Below, piece by piece: positions 39,554 to 47,800 of a DNA stretch of 64,000 nucleotides. Each line of letters begins with the position of its first letter. Positions within the stretch are counted from its first letter, which is position 1. The notes under the pieces are model-generated. The model was not told the origin of the DNA. It saw nothing but the letters and a program-made list of their open reading frames with translations, and searched no databases. Both the position numbers and the translations under genes were made by a program. Origin of the DNA: JADKIH01 sp031417555 (GTDB lineage: Bacteria > Bacteroidota > Bacteroidia > AKYH767-A > 2013-40CM-41-45); NCBI GenBank assembly GCA_031417555.1, contig JANOVV010000112.1, positions 1 through 64,000 on the forward strand, read 5' to 3'.

Positions 39554-42061
39554 ATGGCAAATAAGCTTAAGAGCGAGACAGAAGAAGTTGTAAAAGAAAA
39601 GAAAGAACGTACAAAAAAAGGAAAATTAACCTTTTCAGATCGCATCATAGCCTTTCGGGTATTTCTAAATGATGAAAGAACGCATAAGATTGCAGGGTTG
39701 GTGATTATTATGATTTCTTTTTTTATGACCGTCTCATTTATTTCAAATTTATTTTTTTGGAAAACAGATCAGGCGATAGCCGGGGCAGATTCAATATGGC
39801 AGCTTTTAGCAAGAGGTGATGTTAAAGTAGAAAACTGGCTTGGCAAATTCGGAGCAATTACCGGTTTACGTTTCCAGAACCAATGGTTTGGAATTTGTGC
39901 TTTTCTTTTCCCTTTCATTTTATTGCTTTATGGAGTTCGAATTCTCTGGGAAATAACGTTGTTACCATTCGGGAAAACACTTCGTTATTCATTGTTTACC
40001 ATGGTATGGTTATCAACTTTTTTAGGTTATATTTTTCACAATTCATCTTCACTACTTGTATTGGCCGGTGGTTATGGATACAGGATGAGCCAAACGTTAA
40101 ATTCATATGTTGGATTTATAGGCACAGGAGCGCTACTTGTATTTTCTTTTACCGGATTTCTTGTTATTGCTTTTAACATTCCTTTAAAACGTAAAAATGA
40201 AAATCAAGAAGGATCAGTAACGGAAGAGGTTGAAAAAACATCTCCTAATGTTGAAGAAGTAAAAATAAATGCAATCAGAAATGATGATCAAAATACGGTT
40301 GAACTTGTATTGGGAGAAGAAGAGGAAAAAGAGGATGATGATGAAGGTGAATTTATAAATCTTGATGAAGAGGATATTGTTGAAAAAGAGGAAGAAGAAG
40401 AATTAGCCGACGAAGGGGAATTGATTATCGAACCGTTAAAACCGTTACCGGCAGCAGTTGACGGAGAAGTGCCAATGGAGGTAGAAGCCATTGTAAATGA
40501 AGAAATGATCGTTGAAGGTTCCGAAGAATTAATTCACGCTCAAGGTGATTATGATCCAACACTCGACCTCCCTTCCTATAAATATCCTACATTGGATCTA
40601 TTGGAAAATTACGGTGATAAAAAGATTGAAGTTAACAAAGAAGAACTGGAAGCCAATAAAAACAGAATCGTAGAAACGCTCAGTCATTATAATATTTTAA
40701 TTGAAAAAATTAAAGCGACAATTGGCCCGACAGTAACCTTATTTGAAATCGTACCTCAAGCTGGTGTAAGAATTTCGAAGATTAAAAATCTGGAAGATGA
40801 TATTGCTTTAAGTCTGGCGGCACTTGGTATCCGAATCATTGCACCAATTCCCGGAAAGGGAACGATCGGAATTGAAGTTCCCAATCAAAAGCCTGAAGTG
40901 GTTCCGATGAAGAGTGTACTTGGTTCCGAAAAATTTGTAAATAATGAATATGAATTGCCGATTGGCTTGGGAAAGACAATCAGCAATGAAGTATTTGTTG
41001 CCGATCTTACCAGGATGCCTCATCTTTTAATGGCGGGTGCAACAGGTCAGGGAAAATCGGTTGGACTAAATGCAATACTTGTATCCCTACTCTATCGCAA
41101 GCATCCTTCACAGGTAAAATTTATTCTTGTTGATCCTAAAAAAGTAGAGTTAACGCTTTTTAAAACCATCGAAAGGCATTTTCTCGCTAAGCTTCCGGGA
41201 GAAGCAGATGCAATTATTACCGATACGAAAAAAGTTATTGCTACGCTTAATTCCTTGTGTATGGAGATGGATCAGCGTTATGAATTATTGAAAAACGCTC
41301 AGGTTAGAAATATTAAAGAATACAATACCAAATTTATTGCCCGAAAATTAAATCCAAACAACGGTCATAAGTTTTTACCTTATATAGTACTTGTTGTTGA
41401 TGAGTTTGCTGATCTTATAATGACAGCCGGAAAAGAAATAGAAATGCCAATTGCGCGATTGGCTCAACTTGCCCGAGCTATTGGAATACATCTTATCATT
41501 GCAACACAAAGACCATCGGTAAATATTATTACAGGAACTATTAAAGCAAACTTCCCTGCGAGAATTGCATTCAGAGTTACCTCCAAAATTGATTCACGAA
41601 CTATTTTAGATACCGGAGGAGCAGATCAGTTGATAGGCCGTGGTGATATGCTTTTTTCAACCGGAGCAGACTTAATTCGATTACAGTGCGCCTTTGTTGA
41701 CACACCGGAAGTTGATAAAATTACTGAGTTTATTGGATCTCAACGCGGTTACTCAGATGCTCATTTATTACCCGAATATATCGATGAAAGCGGCGAAGGC
41801 AGCAGAGATTTTAATATGGATGACAGAGATCCTCTCTTTGAAGAAGCGGCTCAGTTAATTGTTCAGCATCAGCAAGGTTCAGCTTCATTGTTGCAAAGAA
41901 GATTGAAATTAGGTTATAACCGTGCCGGGAGGATTATTGATCAATTGGAAGCAGCAAAGATTATCGGTCCGTTTGAAGGCAGTAAGGCGCGTGAAGTTCT
42001 GATTAAAGATCCAATGAGTCTTGAACAGATTCTTAATGGTATGAAGCATAGGGTGAACTAG
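39554..42061 (+). CDS. ftsK: DNA translocase FtsK
   Basis: Division-associated dsDNA pump for chromosome segregation and dimer resolution. The N-terminal 220 residues have four transmembrane helices. A very acidic linker follows (about 225-310, with runs such as EEEEKEDDDEGEF). The motor domain has GATGQGKSVGLNAI (Walker A, near residue 494), LVDPKKVELTLF, LVVDEFADLIM (Walker B) and ATQRPSVNIITG. The last 70 residues are the winged-helix gamma domain (LLQRRLKLGYNRAGRIIDQLEAAKIIGP) that would read KOPS-like polar sequences. 835 aa, normal. Confidence 0.95.
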   Translation: MANKLKSETEEVVKEKKERTKKGKLTFSDRIIAFRVFLNDERTHKIAGLVIIMISFFMTVSFISNLFFWKTDQAIAGADSIWQLLARGDVKVENWLGKFGAITGLRFQNQWFGICAFLFPFILLLYGVRILWEITLLPFGKTLRYSLFTMVWLSTFLGYIFHNSSSLLVLAGGYGYRMSQTLNSYVGFIGTGALLVFSFTGFLVIAFNIPLKRKNENQEGSVTEEVEKTSPNVEEVKINAIRNDDQNTVELVLGEEEEKEDDDEGEFINLDEEDIVEKEEEEELADEGELIIEPLKPLPAAVDGEVPMEVEAIVNEEMIVEGSEELIHAQGDYDPTLDLPSYKYPTLDLLENYGDKKIEVNKEELEANKNRIVETLSHYNILIEKIKATIGPTVTLFEIVPQAGVRISKIKNLEDDIALSLAALGIRIIAPIPGKGTIGIEVPNQKPEVVPMKSVLGSEKFVNNEYELPIGLGKTISNEVFVADLTRMPHLLMAGATGQGKSVGLNAILVSLLYRKHPSQVKFILVDPKKVELTLFKTIERHFLAKLPGEADAIITDTKKVIATLNSLCMEMDQRYELLKNAQVRNIKEYNTKFIARKLNPNNGHKFLPYIVLVVDEFADLIMTAGKEIEMPIARLAQLARAIGIHLIIATQRPSVNIITGTIKANFPARIAFRVTSKIDSRTILDTGGADQLIGRGDMLFSTGADLIRLQCAFVDTPEVDKITEFIGSQRGYSDAHLLPEYIDESGEGSRDFNMDDRDPLFEEAAQLIVQHQQGSASLLQRRLKLGYNRAGRIIDQLEAAKIIGPFEGSKAREVLIKDPMSLEQILNGMKHRVN

Positions 42062-42161
42062 ACTTCTTTTTTAGAATTTTGTAGAAATATAATTAACTAG
42101 TGTGAAGTTCATCTTCAAAATATAAAAGACGGAATGTTTTTTGATTATGATCTTAAACAAC

Positions 42162-42169
42162 TAATTTCG
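42162..42169 (+). promoter_or_regulatory. Putative -7 promoter box of lolA
   Basis: TAATTTCG, a one-base variant of TAnnTTTG, 22 bases before the ATG at 42192. Confidence 0.35.
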
Positions 42170-42191
42170 CAAACAATTGTTTAAAAATCAG

Positions 42192-42836
42192 ATGAAAACC
42201 AGGATTGTAATCGTTTTATTCTTATTTTCAGTAGTATCCGTCTTTTCACAAACAGATAAGAAGGCACAGGAAATTTTAAATGGACTTAGTTCTAAATATA
42301 AATCCCTGAAATCACTTAAAGCAACCTTCACTATAGTTGTTGAAAATCAGAACGATAAAAGTAAACAGGAACAAAGTGGTACACTATCACTTAAAGAATC
42401 TAAATACAAGCTTCAGGTAGCAGGACAGGAAATTATCAGTGATGGTAAAACCCGTTGGACATTTGTAAAAGATGCCAATGAGATTCAGATTGATAATCAG
42501 AAAAAGGACGAAAATGCCATAACGCCATCCAATATTTTTACGATCTATGAAAAAGGCTGGTTATCCAAATACCTAGGGGAGAAAAAAATTAAGAATATCA
42601 CCTATCAGAATTTAGAATTGATACCGGTTGATGTTAAAACTAAGAATGTATTTAAGGTAAAATTAGCGATTGATAAAGCTCAAAAAACTATCACTTCTGC
42701 CGTTATTTACGATAAAAATGGCTCAATTCAGACAATTACGGTTAATAAGTTTACAGCCAACGGAGCTAATGAAGATGCAATTTATATTTTTAACTCTGCC
42801 AAATATCCGGGTTCAGAAGTAGTTGATCTCCGATGA
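42192..42836 (+). CDS. lolA: Outer-membrane lipoprotein carrier protein LolA-like
   Basis: Periplasmic chaperone expected to carry lipoproteins from the inner to the outer membrane. The ATG at 42192 gives a signal peptide of about 19 residues (MKTRIVIVLFLFSVVSVFSQ); the frame itself is open from a TTG at 42177. The mature part has the LolA beta-sheet pattern: LSSKYKSLKSLKATFTI, GTLSLKESKYKLQVAGQEIISDGKTRWTF, TPSNIFTIYEKGW and the C-terminal FTANGANEDAIYIFNSAKYPG. 214 aa is typical of the Bacteroidota version. It follows ftsK by 130 bases. Confidence 0.88.
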   Translation: MKTRIVIVLFLFSVVSVFSQTDKKAQEILNGLSSKYKSLKSLKATFTIVVENQNDKSKQEQSGTLSLKESKYKLQVAGQEIISDGKTRWTFVKDANEIQIDNQKKDENAITPSNIFTIYEKGWLSKYLGEKKIKNITYQNLELIPVDVKTKNVFKVKLAIDKAQKTITSAVIYDKNGSIQTITVNKFTANGANEDAIYIFNSAKYPGSEVVDLR

Positions 42837-42893
42837 CTTTAAAATTAGTTTAGTTTTTTTTAGTAATGTGTTTTTAAAGTGGCTTTTCTTGTA

Positions 42894-42901
42894 TATTTTT
42901 G
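42894..42901 (+). promoter_or_regulatory. -7 promoter box of the following T9SS gene
   Basis: TATTTTTG, exact TAnnTTTG, 26 bases before the ATG at 42928. It supports that start over the upstream ATG at 42823, which would overlap lolA. Confidence 0.5.
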
Positions 42902-42927
42902 TAAATGAAAAAAAAACTAAAAAACAT

Positions 42928-43944
42928 ATGAAAAAATTCTACCTAACACTTTTATTGAGTCTGCCATTTGCAATATATGCCCAAACCATCACCCAAGCTG
43001 ATTTACCTACTGTTGGAACATCATATACGCTAGGTGTAAATCCTGCTTATACAGGGCCTATTCCATCACAAGGCTTAAACCAGACATGGGATTTCAGTGC
43101 ACTTCAAAATATTGAACAGGATACTGCAATATTTGGTTCTCCGGCTGGTACGCCTTATTCCGATGATTTTCAATTTTCAAATGTTGTCTCTTATAATACG
43201 TCGGACGATAGTTATGTTTATTTTTCAAATCTTGGTAGCGGTTTTTATGTTGATGGTGTAGGAAGTCCGGGATTGATCCTAACTTACCAACCCCCTTTAT
43301 TATTTGTACCTGTACCTTTTAGTTATGGTGCTAATGATGTAATCAGTACAGCAAGAATTCAAAAAGATACGACAATTGTAGATACGGCCACAACAAATTT
43401 GCGAATTGTAATTTATTATGAATTAGAATTCAAAGCCTATGCGACTGGGACATTAACTACTCCTACTTCAGTTTATACAGATGTTCTTGGAGTAAAGGTT
43501 TTTGAGACAAGATATGATTCAGTATACTATGATATTGGTGGTGGAATTTATTTTCCAATTTCCGATAAAGCTACCCAATCTACTCACTACCGTTATTTTA
43601 AATCCGGTTCAACAGCGAATTATCTTCTAGGTATTGATGTTGATAGTGCAGGAACTCCGAAGAGATCTGAATTTCTTGTTGAATCCGGCGTAGCGGTTCC
43701 TAAAGTTGTGGCGAATAAGAAAATGAATACATACCCAAATCCTGCTTTCAACGACATAAATTTCAAAAACCTTACTTCCAATACAGGTATTGTGGTATTT
43801 GATAATAATGGAAAAGAAGTTTTAAGAGCTAAACAAATTAACAACAGTCGTCTGAATGTTGAAACGTTGAAAAATGGTGTTTATCATTTTGAAATTGATC
43901 AAAATGGTACAATTCAAAAAGGAAGCTTTGTTATTCAACATTAA
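42928..43944 (+). CDS. Secreted protein with T9SS type A sorting domain
   Basis: 338 aa from the chosen start. Signal peptide 1-19 (MKKFYLTLLLSLPFAIYAQ). The middle 240 residues are beta-rich with GLNQTWDFSALQN and YRYFKSGSTANYLLGIDVD; proteins of this layout are common in Bacteroidota and have no known function. The C-terminal 75 residues (NTYPNPAFNDINFK ... LKNGVYHFEI) form a T9SS sorting domain. The frame is open to 42823 but that part would run into lolA. An intrinsic terminator follows the gene. Confidence 0.8.
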   Translation: MKKFYLTLLLSLPFAIYAQTITQADLPTVGTSYTLGVNPAYTGPIPSQGLNQTWDFSALQNIEQDTAIFGSPAGTPYSDDFQFSNVVSYNTSDDSYVYFSNLGSGFYVDGVGSPGLILTYQPPLLFVPVPFSYGANDVISTARIQKDTTIVDTATTNLRIVIYYELEFKAYATGTLTTPTSVYTDVLGVKVFETRYDSVYYDIGGGIYFPISDKATQSTHYRYFKSGSTANYLLGIDVDSAGTPKRSEFLVESGVAVPKVVANKKMNTYPNPAFNDINFKNLTSNTGIVVFDNNGKEVLRAKQINNSRLNVETLKNGVYHFEIDQNGTIQKGSFVIQH

Positions 43945-43966
43945 TTCATTTTTTATCACAAAATTA

Positions 43967-43995
43967 AAAGGAAGCCAAAGTGGCTTCCTTTTTTT
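43967..43995 (+). terminator. Intrinsic terminator after the T9SS gene
   Basis: AAAGGAAGCCA (43967-43977) and TGGCTTCCTTT (43981-43991) form an 11-bp stem with AAG loop and a T-run to 43995. The T-run ends one base before the next promoter box begins. Confidence 0.88.
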
Positions 43996-43996
43996 G

Positions 43997-44004
43997 TATA
44001 TTTG
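43997..44004 (+). promoter_or_regulatory. -7 promoter box of the 104-aa protein gene
   Basis: TATATTTG, exact TAnnTTTG, five bases before the ATG at 44010. It abuts the terminator of the previous gene; its transcript would have almost no leader. Confidence 0.5.
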
Positions 44005-44009
44005 AGTTA

Positions 44010-44324
44010 ATGAAGACTATTTACCGATTCGCATTTATTTTTATATTACTATGCAATACATCTATAGTTGCTCAGGAAAAGTCTGATAAGATTCAAAAAC
44101 AAGATTTTCAGATTTATCTCAAACACCCCGCAAAAGCAATTCGTCTTCTTATGTATGAGAAAAATTTTGTTCCGATACAGGGAAAGTTATCCGAAGATAG
44201 AAAGTCAATTATTATTAAAAATTATGAGGGCGGATCAAAGGTTCATGTAAAAGTTGAATATGAAGACGGAACAGTAGATGAATTTGTAAAAAGCCCTTGT
44301 TATATTGATCCGGTAATAACGTAG
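44010..44324 (+). CDS. Small exported protein of unknown function (104 aa)
   Basis: From the ATG at 44010 there is a signal peptide of about 22 residues (ending in IVAQ), then a single small domain with alternating strands (AIRLLMYEKNFVPIQGKL, SIIIKNYEGGSKVHVKVEYEDGTVDEFVKSPCYIDP). I do not recognise a named family. The frame is open from 43980, but the upstream part overlaps terminator and promoter. It is convergent with the LysM/DPBB gene, seven bases apart. Confidence 0.65.
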   Translation: MKTIYRFAFIFILLCNTSIVAQEKSDKIQKQDFQIYLKHPAKAIRLLMYEKNFVPIQGKLSEDRKSIIIKNYEGGSKVHVKVEYEDGTVDEFVKSPCYIDPVIT

Positions 44325-44331
44325 AAATTTT

Positions 44332-45375
44332 TTATTTATTAATGCCATAAAGCAGATCGGCAGGAAAGCTTTTTTCAGAAACATCAAGTTTATCGGCACT
44401 TGCTTTTGAAATTTTAATTAGCGATCCTTCATTTTCTTTTGTGTCTGGTAATGTTCCTATTATTTTGACAAAAATCTTTTTTGAATTGGTTGTATTTAAA
44501 ACTCGTACAATAGTACCTACCGGAGCTGTACGATGTAAAGCGTAATATTTATTGGAATTAGAATCATCTTCAACCATAAAAGTCGCCAAGCCATTTTCTT
44601 TCACTTCATATCGGCCTTTTGCGAAAACAATTTTTTCGTCTGAAGCTTTATTAATTTCAGAAAGTTTATTTTCAGAACTTATGTTTGTATCATTCTCTTT
44701 TACATCTTTAGCGGATTCTATTTTTGCATCTTCAGATATTTTGTTTTGAGACATATTTACTGATGGCTGTATTTCCTTCACTTTCGAAATGCTGGTTGTC
44801 TTAGGAATTACATTTCCTTTTACGGAATTATTTTCATTGAATTCTTTATTTGAAACAATTAGTTTTTGTCCGATACTGATTGAATTTGATGGAAGGTTAT
44901 TCCATTTTTTAATTTGATCGACGGATTTACCATACATCCTGGAAATACTGAAAAGAGTTTGCGATTGAATTACAATATGAAAGTTCGCTTCTGTATTTGC
45001 AGAGGAAGATGTTTTTGGAGAATCATTAATTTTTTTTTGAATAACAGGATTTGATGTCTGGAAATTATTTACAGGAATAAAAATTTGATTACCTAAACTA
45101 AGCTTATCTCCTATTTCTTTATTTGCGGAACGAAGCAAAGCATAAGGGATATCAAATTTTCTAGCAATGGCATACCAATTGTCACCTTTCTCTACTTGGT
45201 AAACCTGAAATTGTTTTCCATCGATATTTTTAATTTCACCCGATGGAATTTGTTGATGGGAAGAAGTATCAAAATAATCTTTTCCGTTGATAATTTTTAC
45301 ATCCTTATTGGCATTTTGATCTGCGAAACAAAATGTTCCTGCAAAGAAGAAAACGGTAAAAAGTAGATTTTTCAT
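44332..45375 (-). CDS. LysM repeats plus DPBB (RlpA-like) cell-wall protein
   Basis: Exported 347-aa protein with signal peptide (1-18). Two LysM domains are visible: about 58-101 (YQVEKGDNWYAIARKFDIPY) and about 130-172 (HIVIQSQTLFSISRMYGKSV). A Ser/Lys/Asn-rich linker leads to a C-terminal double-psi beta-barrel (about 253-345; GRYEVKENGLATFM, YYALHRTAPVGTIVRVLN, FVKIIGTLPD). The DPBB of RlpA-type proteins can be a lytic transglycosylase, but the canonical catalytic His/Asp pair is not clearly present, so peptidoglycan binding is safer than catalysis. Confidence 0.8.
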   Translation of the reverse strand: MKNLLFTVFFFAGTFCFADQNANKDVKIINGKDYFDTSSHQQIPSGEIKNIDGKQFQVYQVEKGDNWYAIARKFDIPYALLRSANKEIGDKLSLGNQIFIPVNNFQTSNPVIQKKINDSPKTSSSANTEANFHIVIQSQTLFSISRMYGKSVDQIKKWNNLPSNSISIGQKLIVSNKEFNENNSVKGNVIPKTTSISKVKEIQPSVNMSQNKISEDAKIESAKDVKENDTNISSENKLSEINKASDEKIVFAKGRYEVKENGLATFMVEDDSNSNKYYALHRTAPVGTIVRVLNTTNSKKIFVKIIGTLPDTKENEGSLIKISKASADKLDVSEKSFPADLLYGINK

Positions 45376-45420
45376 AGTATATTTTTTTATTAAATACTAT
45401 GTTTTATACGTTGATGACGT

Positions 45421-46881
45421 TCAAAACGGTTTCCTCTTTAAAGAAATTGCCAACAAGCCTAAAAATGTAAGAAATCCATTTAAAATGAGCAGTTCAAAGC
45501 CAAATTTATAGCCATTAAACCACTGTATGGAGTGTTCATTGAGGAAGTAGCAGATAAACGGGGAAAGCAGACATATGACCGGAACCCATCGATCATGAAG
45601 ACTTCTGCCTGTTATTAATCCAAATGAAAACAAACCCAGCAATGGGCCATAGGTATACCCTGCTATGGTAAATAATTTACTGATTACTGCTTCATCATTA
45701 ATTATTCTGAAAATGACGATAAGAAGCAATAAAAGAATGGCAAAACTAATATGGACCGTATACCTCACATTTTTTTGTTTTTTTTCGGACCAGTTCTTCT
45801 TTTTTAGGCCCAGAAAATCAATACAAAATGAAGATGTAAGAGCTGTAAGAGCACCATCGGCACTTGGATAAGCAGCAGAGATTAATCCAATAATAAAAAA
45901 AATACCGGCGGCAATACCAAGATAATTTAAAGCAATTAATGGAAAAAGGTTATCCTCTTTTCCGGGAGGAGGAATTGCTATTCCTTTTGCATGAGCAAAC
46001 TGATATAATAATGCTCCAAGGAAAAGAAAAAGCAGATTGATAAAGACTAAAACTATGCTAAAAATATACATGTTTTTCTGAGAATCTTTCAGTGTTTTTA
46101 CGCTGATATTTTTTTGCATCATTTCCTGATCCAGGCCGGTCATTGCAATGGCAATAAAAATACCACCAAAGAAATGTTTCAGATAGAAAGACTTTGCACG
46201 CCAGTCATTATTCACCATCTGAGTATAGCCTTCGTCAGTAATTTTACGTACGATATTACTGAAAGACATGCCGGATTCTTTGAAAATTAAAACAACAGAT
46301 AAAACTACTGCCAATAACATAAACGAGGTTTGAAGTGTATCTGTCCATACAATAGTTTTTACACCTCCCTTATAAGTATAAAGTAGAATGAGAAAAATAA
46401 AAGTAGCAACTGTAACCCAAAATGGTATACCCCAGCTATCAAAAACAAATGTTTGCAAAACGTTTACAACTATGAATAACCGGAAAGATGCTCCAATGGC
46501 ACGGGATAAAATAAAATAGAATGCACCTGTCTTATAACTCCAGAAGCCCAACCTGTTTTCGAGGTATGAATAAATGGAAGTTAGATTCATTTTGTAATAC
46601 GTAGGAAGTAGAACGTTTGCTATAACGGTATATCCAATCAGATAACCGAAAACAACCATCATATAAGTAAAATGGGTTGGACCTACGAGTCCGGGTACAG
46701 ACATAAAAGTTACTCCCGACAAGGAAGCGCCTATCATTCCATAGGCTACGAGGTACCATTTCGATGATTTATTACCGATAAAGTAAGATTCATTATCAGC
46801 ATTTCTGCTAGTCCGCCAAACGACATAAAACAAAAGAATAGAATAAGCAGAAACGCATAAAAGAATTAGCGATGGGGACAT
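45421..46881 (-). CDS. Sodium:solute symporter family protein
   Basis: Inner-membrane Na+-coupled transporter of the SSS family (PF00474), about 13 transmembrane helices. Family segments are NADNESYFIGNKSSKWYLVAYGMIGASLSGVTFMSVPG, GYTVIANVLLPTYYKMNLTSIYSYLENRLG-like helix 3 region and TGLDQEMMQKNISVKTLKDSQKN. The frame is open to 46926, but the ATG at 46881 begins right before the first helix (MSPSLILLCVSAYSILLFYVVW), giving 486 aa. Substrate unknown. Divergent from recR with about 85 bases between. Confidence 0.87.
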   Translation of the reverse strand: MSPSLILLCVSAYSILLFYVVWRTSRNADNESYFIGNKSSKWYLVAYGMIGASLSGVTFMSVPGLVGPTHFTYMMVVFGYLIGYTVIANVLLPTYYKMNLTSIYSYLENRLGFWSYKTGAFYFILSRAIGASFRLFIVVNVLQTFVFDSWGIPFWVTVATFIFLILLYTYKGGVKTIVWTDTLQTSFMLLAVVLSVVLIFKESGMSFSNIVRKITDEGYTQMVNNDWRAKSFYLKHFFGGIFIAIAMTGLDQEMMQKNISVKTLKDSQKNMYIFSIVLVFINLLFLFLGALLYQFAHAKGIAIPPPGKEDNLFPLIALNYLGIAAGIFFIIGLISAAYPSADGALTALTSSFCIDFLGLKKKNWSEKKQKNVRYTVHISFAILLLLLIVIFRIINDEAVISKLFTIAGYTYGPLLGLFSFGLITGRSLHDRWVPVICLLSPFICYFLNEHSIQWFNGYKFGFELLILNGFLTFLGLLAISLKRKPF

Positions 46882-46966
46882 GAAACAGGTTGTGTATAAG
46901 AACCGAAGTAAGTAATTTAGCCCCAATAGAGTTAACGAATTACTTCAATTTTATTAACAATAACCA

Positions 46967-47596
46967 ATGAGTAGTTTTTCATCGAAAATACTTGACGAAG
47001 CTGTACTAGAATTCAGCCGCTTGCCGGGAATTGGCAAACGTTCGGCATTAAGGCTGGTGCTTCATCTTTTAAAAACTCCCCAGGAGGATGTTAAGCGTCT
47101 TGGGCTTTCCATTCAAAGACTTCGTGAAGAGATCAGGTATTGTAAAGTATGTAATAATATATCAGACACTGAATTATGTGGAATTTGTTCTGACCCTAGA
47201 AGGGATGAATCATTAATTTGTGTTGTTGAGGACATTCGTGATATTATTGCCATTGAGAATACAAATCAATTTAAGGGAAGGTATCATGTATTAGGCGGGA
47301 TTATTTCACCTATGGATGGCATTGGCCCGGGGAACCTAAATATATCAACCTTAATAGAGCGATTGAGTCATCCGGAGGTAAAAGAAATAATAATGGCCTT
47401 AAGTGCAACCATGGAAGGAGATACAACAGCTTTTTTTATCTATAAAAAAATTCATCAATCAGGATTTACCGGATTTCGTTTCTCCACCATAGCTCGAGGA
47501 GTTTCTATTGGTGATGAACTTGAATATGCTGATGAGGTAACTCTCGGAAGGTCGATATTAAATCGTGTTCCTTATGAGAATTCGATGTTGCGATAG
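46967..47596 (+). CDS. recR: Recombination protein RecR
   Basis: RecF-pathway protein that helps load RecA at gaps. It has the N-terminal helix-hairpin-helix region (LPGIGKRSALRLVLHLL), a four-cysteine zinc finger (Cys59, Cys62, Cys71, Cys74), and the Toprim domain (ICVVEDIRDIIAIENT, YHVLGGIISPMDGIGPGNL, GLSATMEGD-like EIIMALSATMEGDTTAFFI), ending in a Walker B-like stretch (FRFSTIARGVSIGDELEYAD). 209 aa, standard. Confidence 0.96.
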   Translation: MSSFSSKILDEAVLEFSRLPGIGKRSALRLVLHLLKTPQEDVKRLGLSIQRLREEIRYCKVCNNISDTELCGICSDPRRDESLICVVEDIRDIIAIENTNQFKGRYHVLGGIISPMDGIGPGNLNISTLIERLSHPEVKEIIMALSATMEGDTTAFFIYKKIHQSGFTGFRFSTIARGVSIGDELEYADEVTLGRSILNRVPYENSMLR

Positions 47597-47800
47597 TAAG
47601 CGAATTGATTATTTATTTGTTCACTTTTACGGGTGTAAAAAAAAACAGGCATTGCATTTTTAAATCAAATAAAAATGTCATTTTTAAGTTTTGATAAATT
47701 ATCTAATTACATAATCTATTAATGTTAATTCTATAAAACAATTTCTGCATAAAATGAAATCGAATAGGTTATTAATTAATGAATCAACTAATTTTTCTCG

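Noticed and set aside
42823..42927. 35-residue N-terminal extension of the T9SS protein
   Set aside because: Overlaps lolA; a clean signal peptide and -7 box support 42928.
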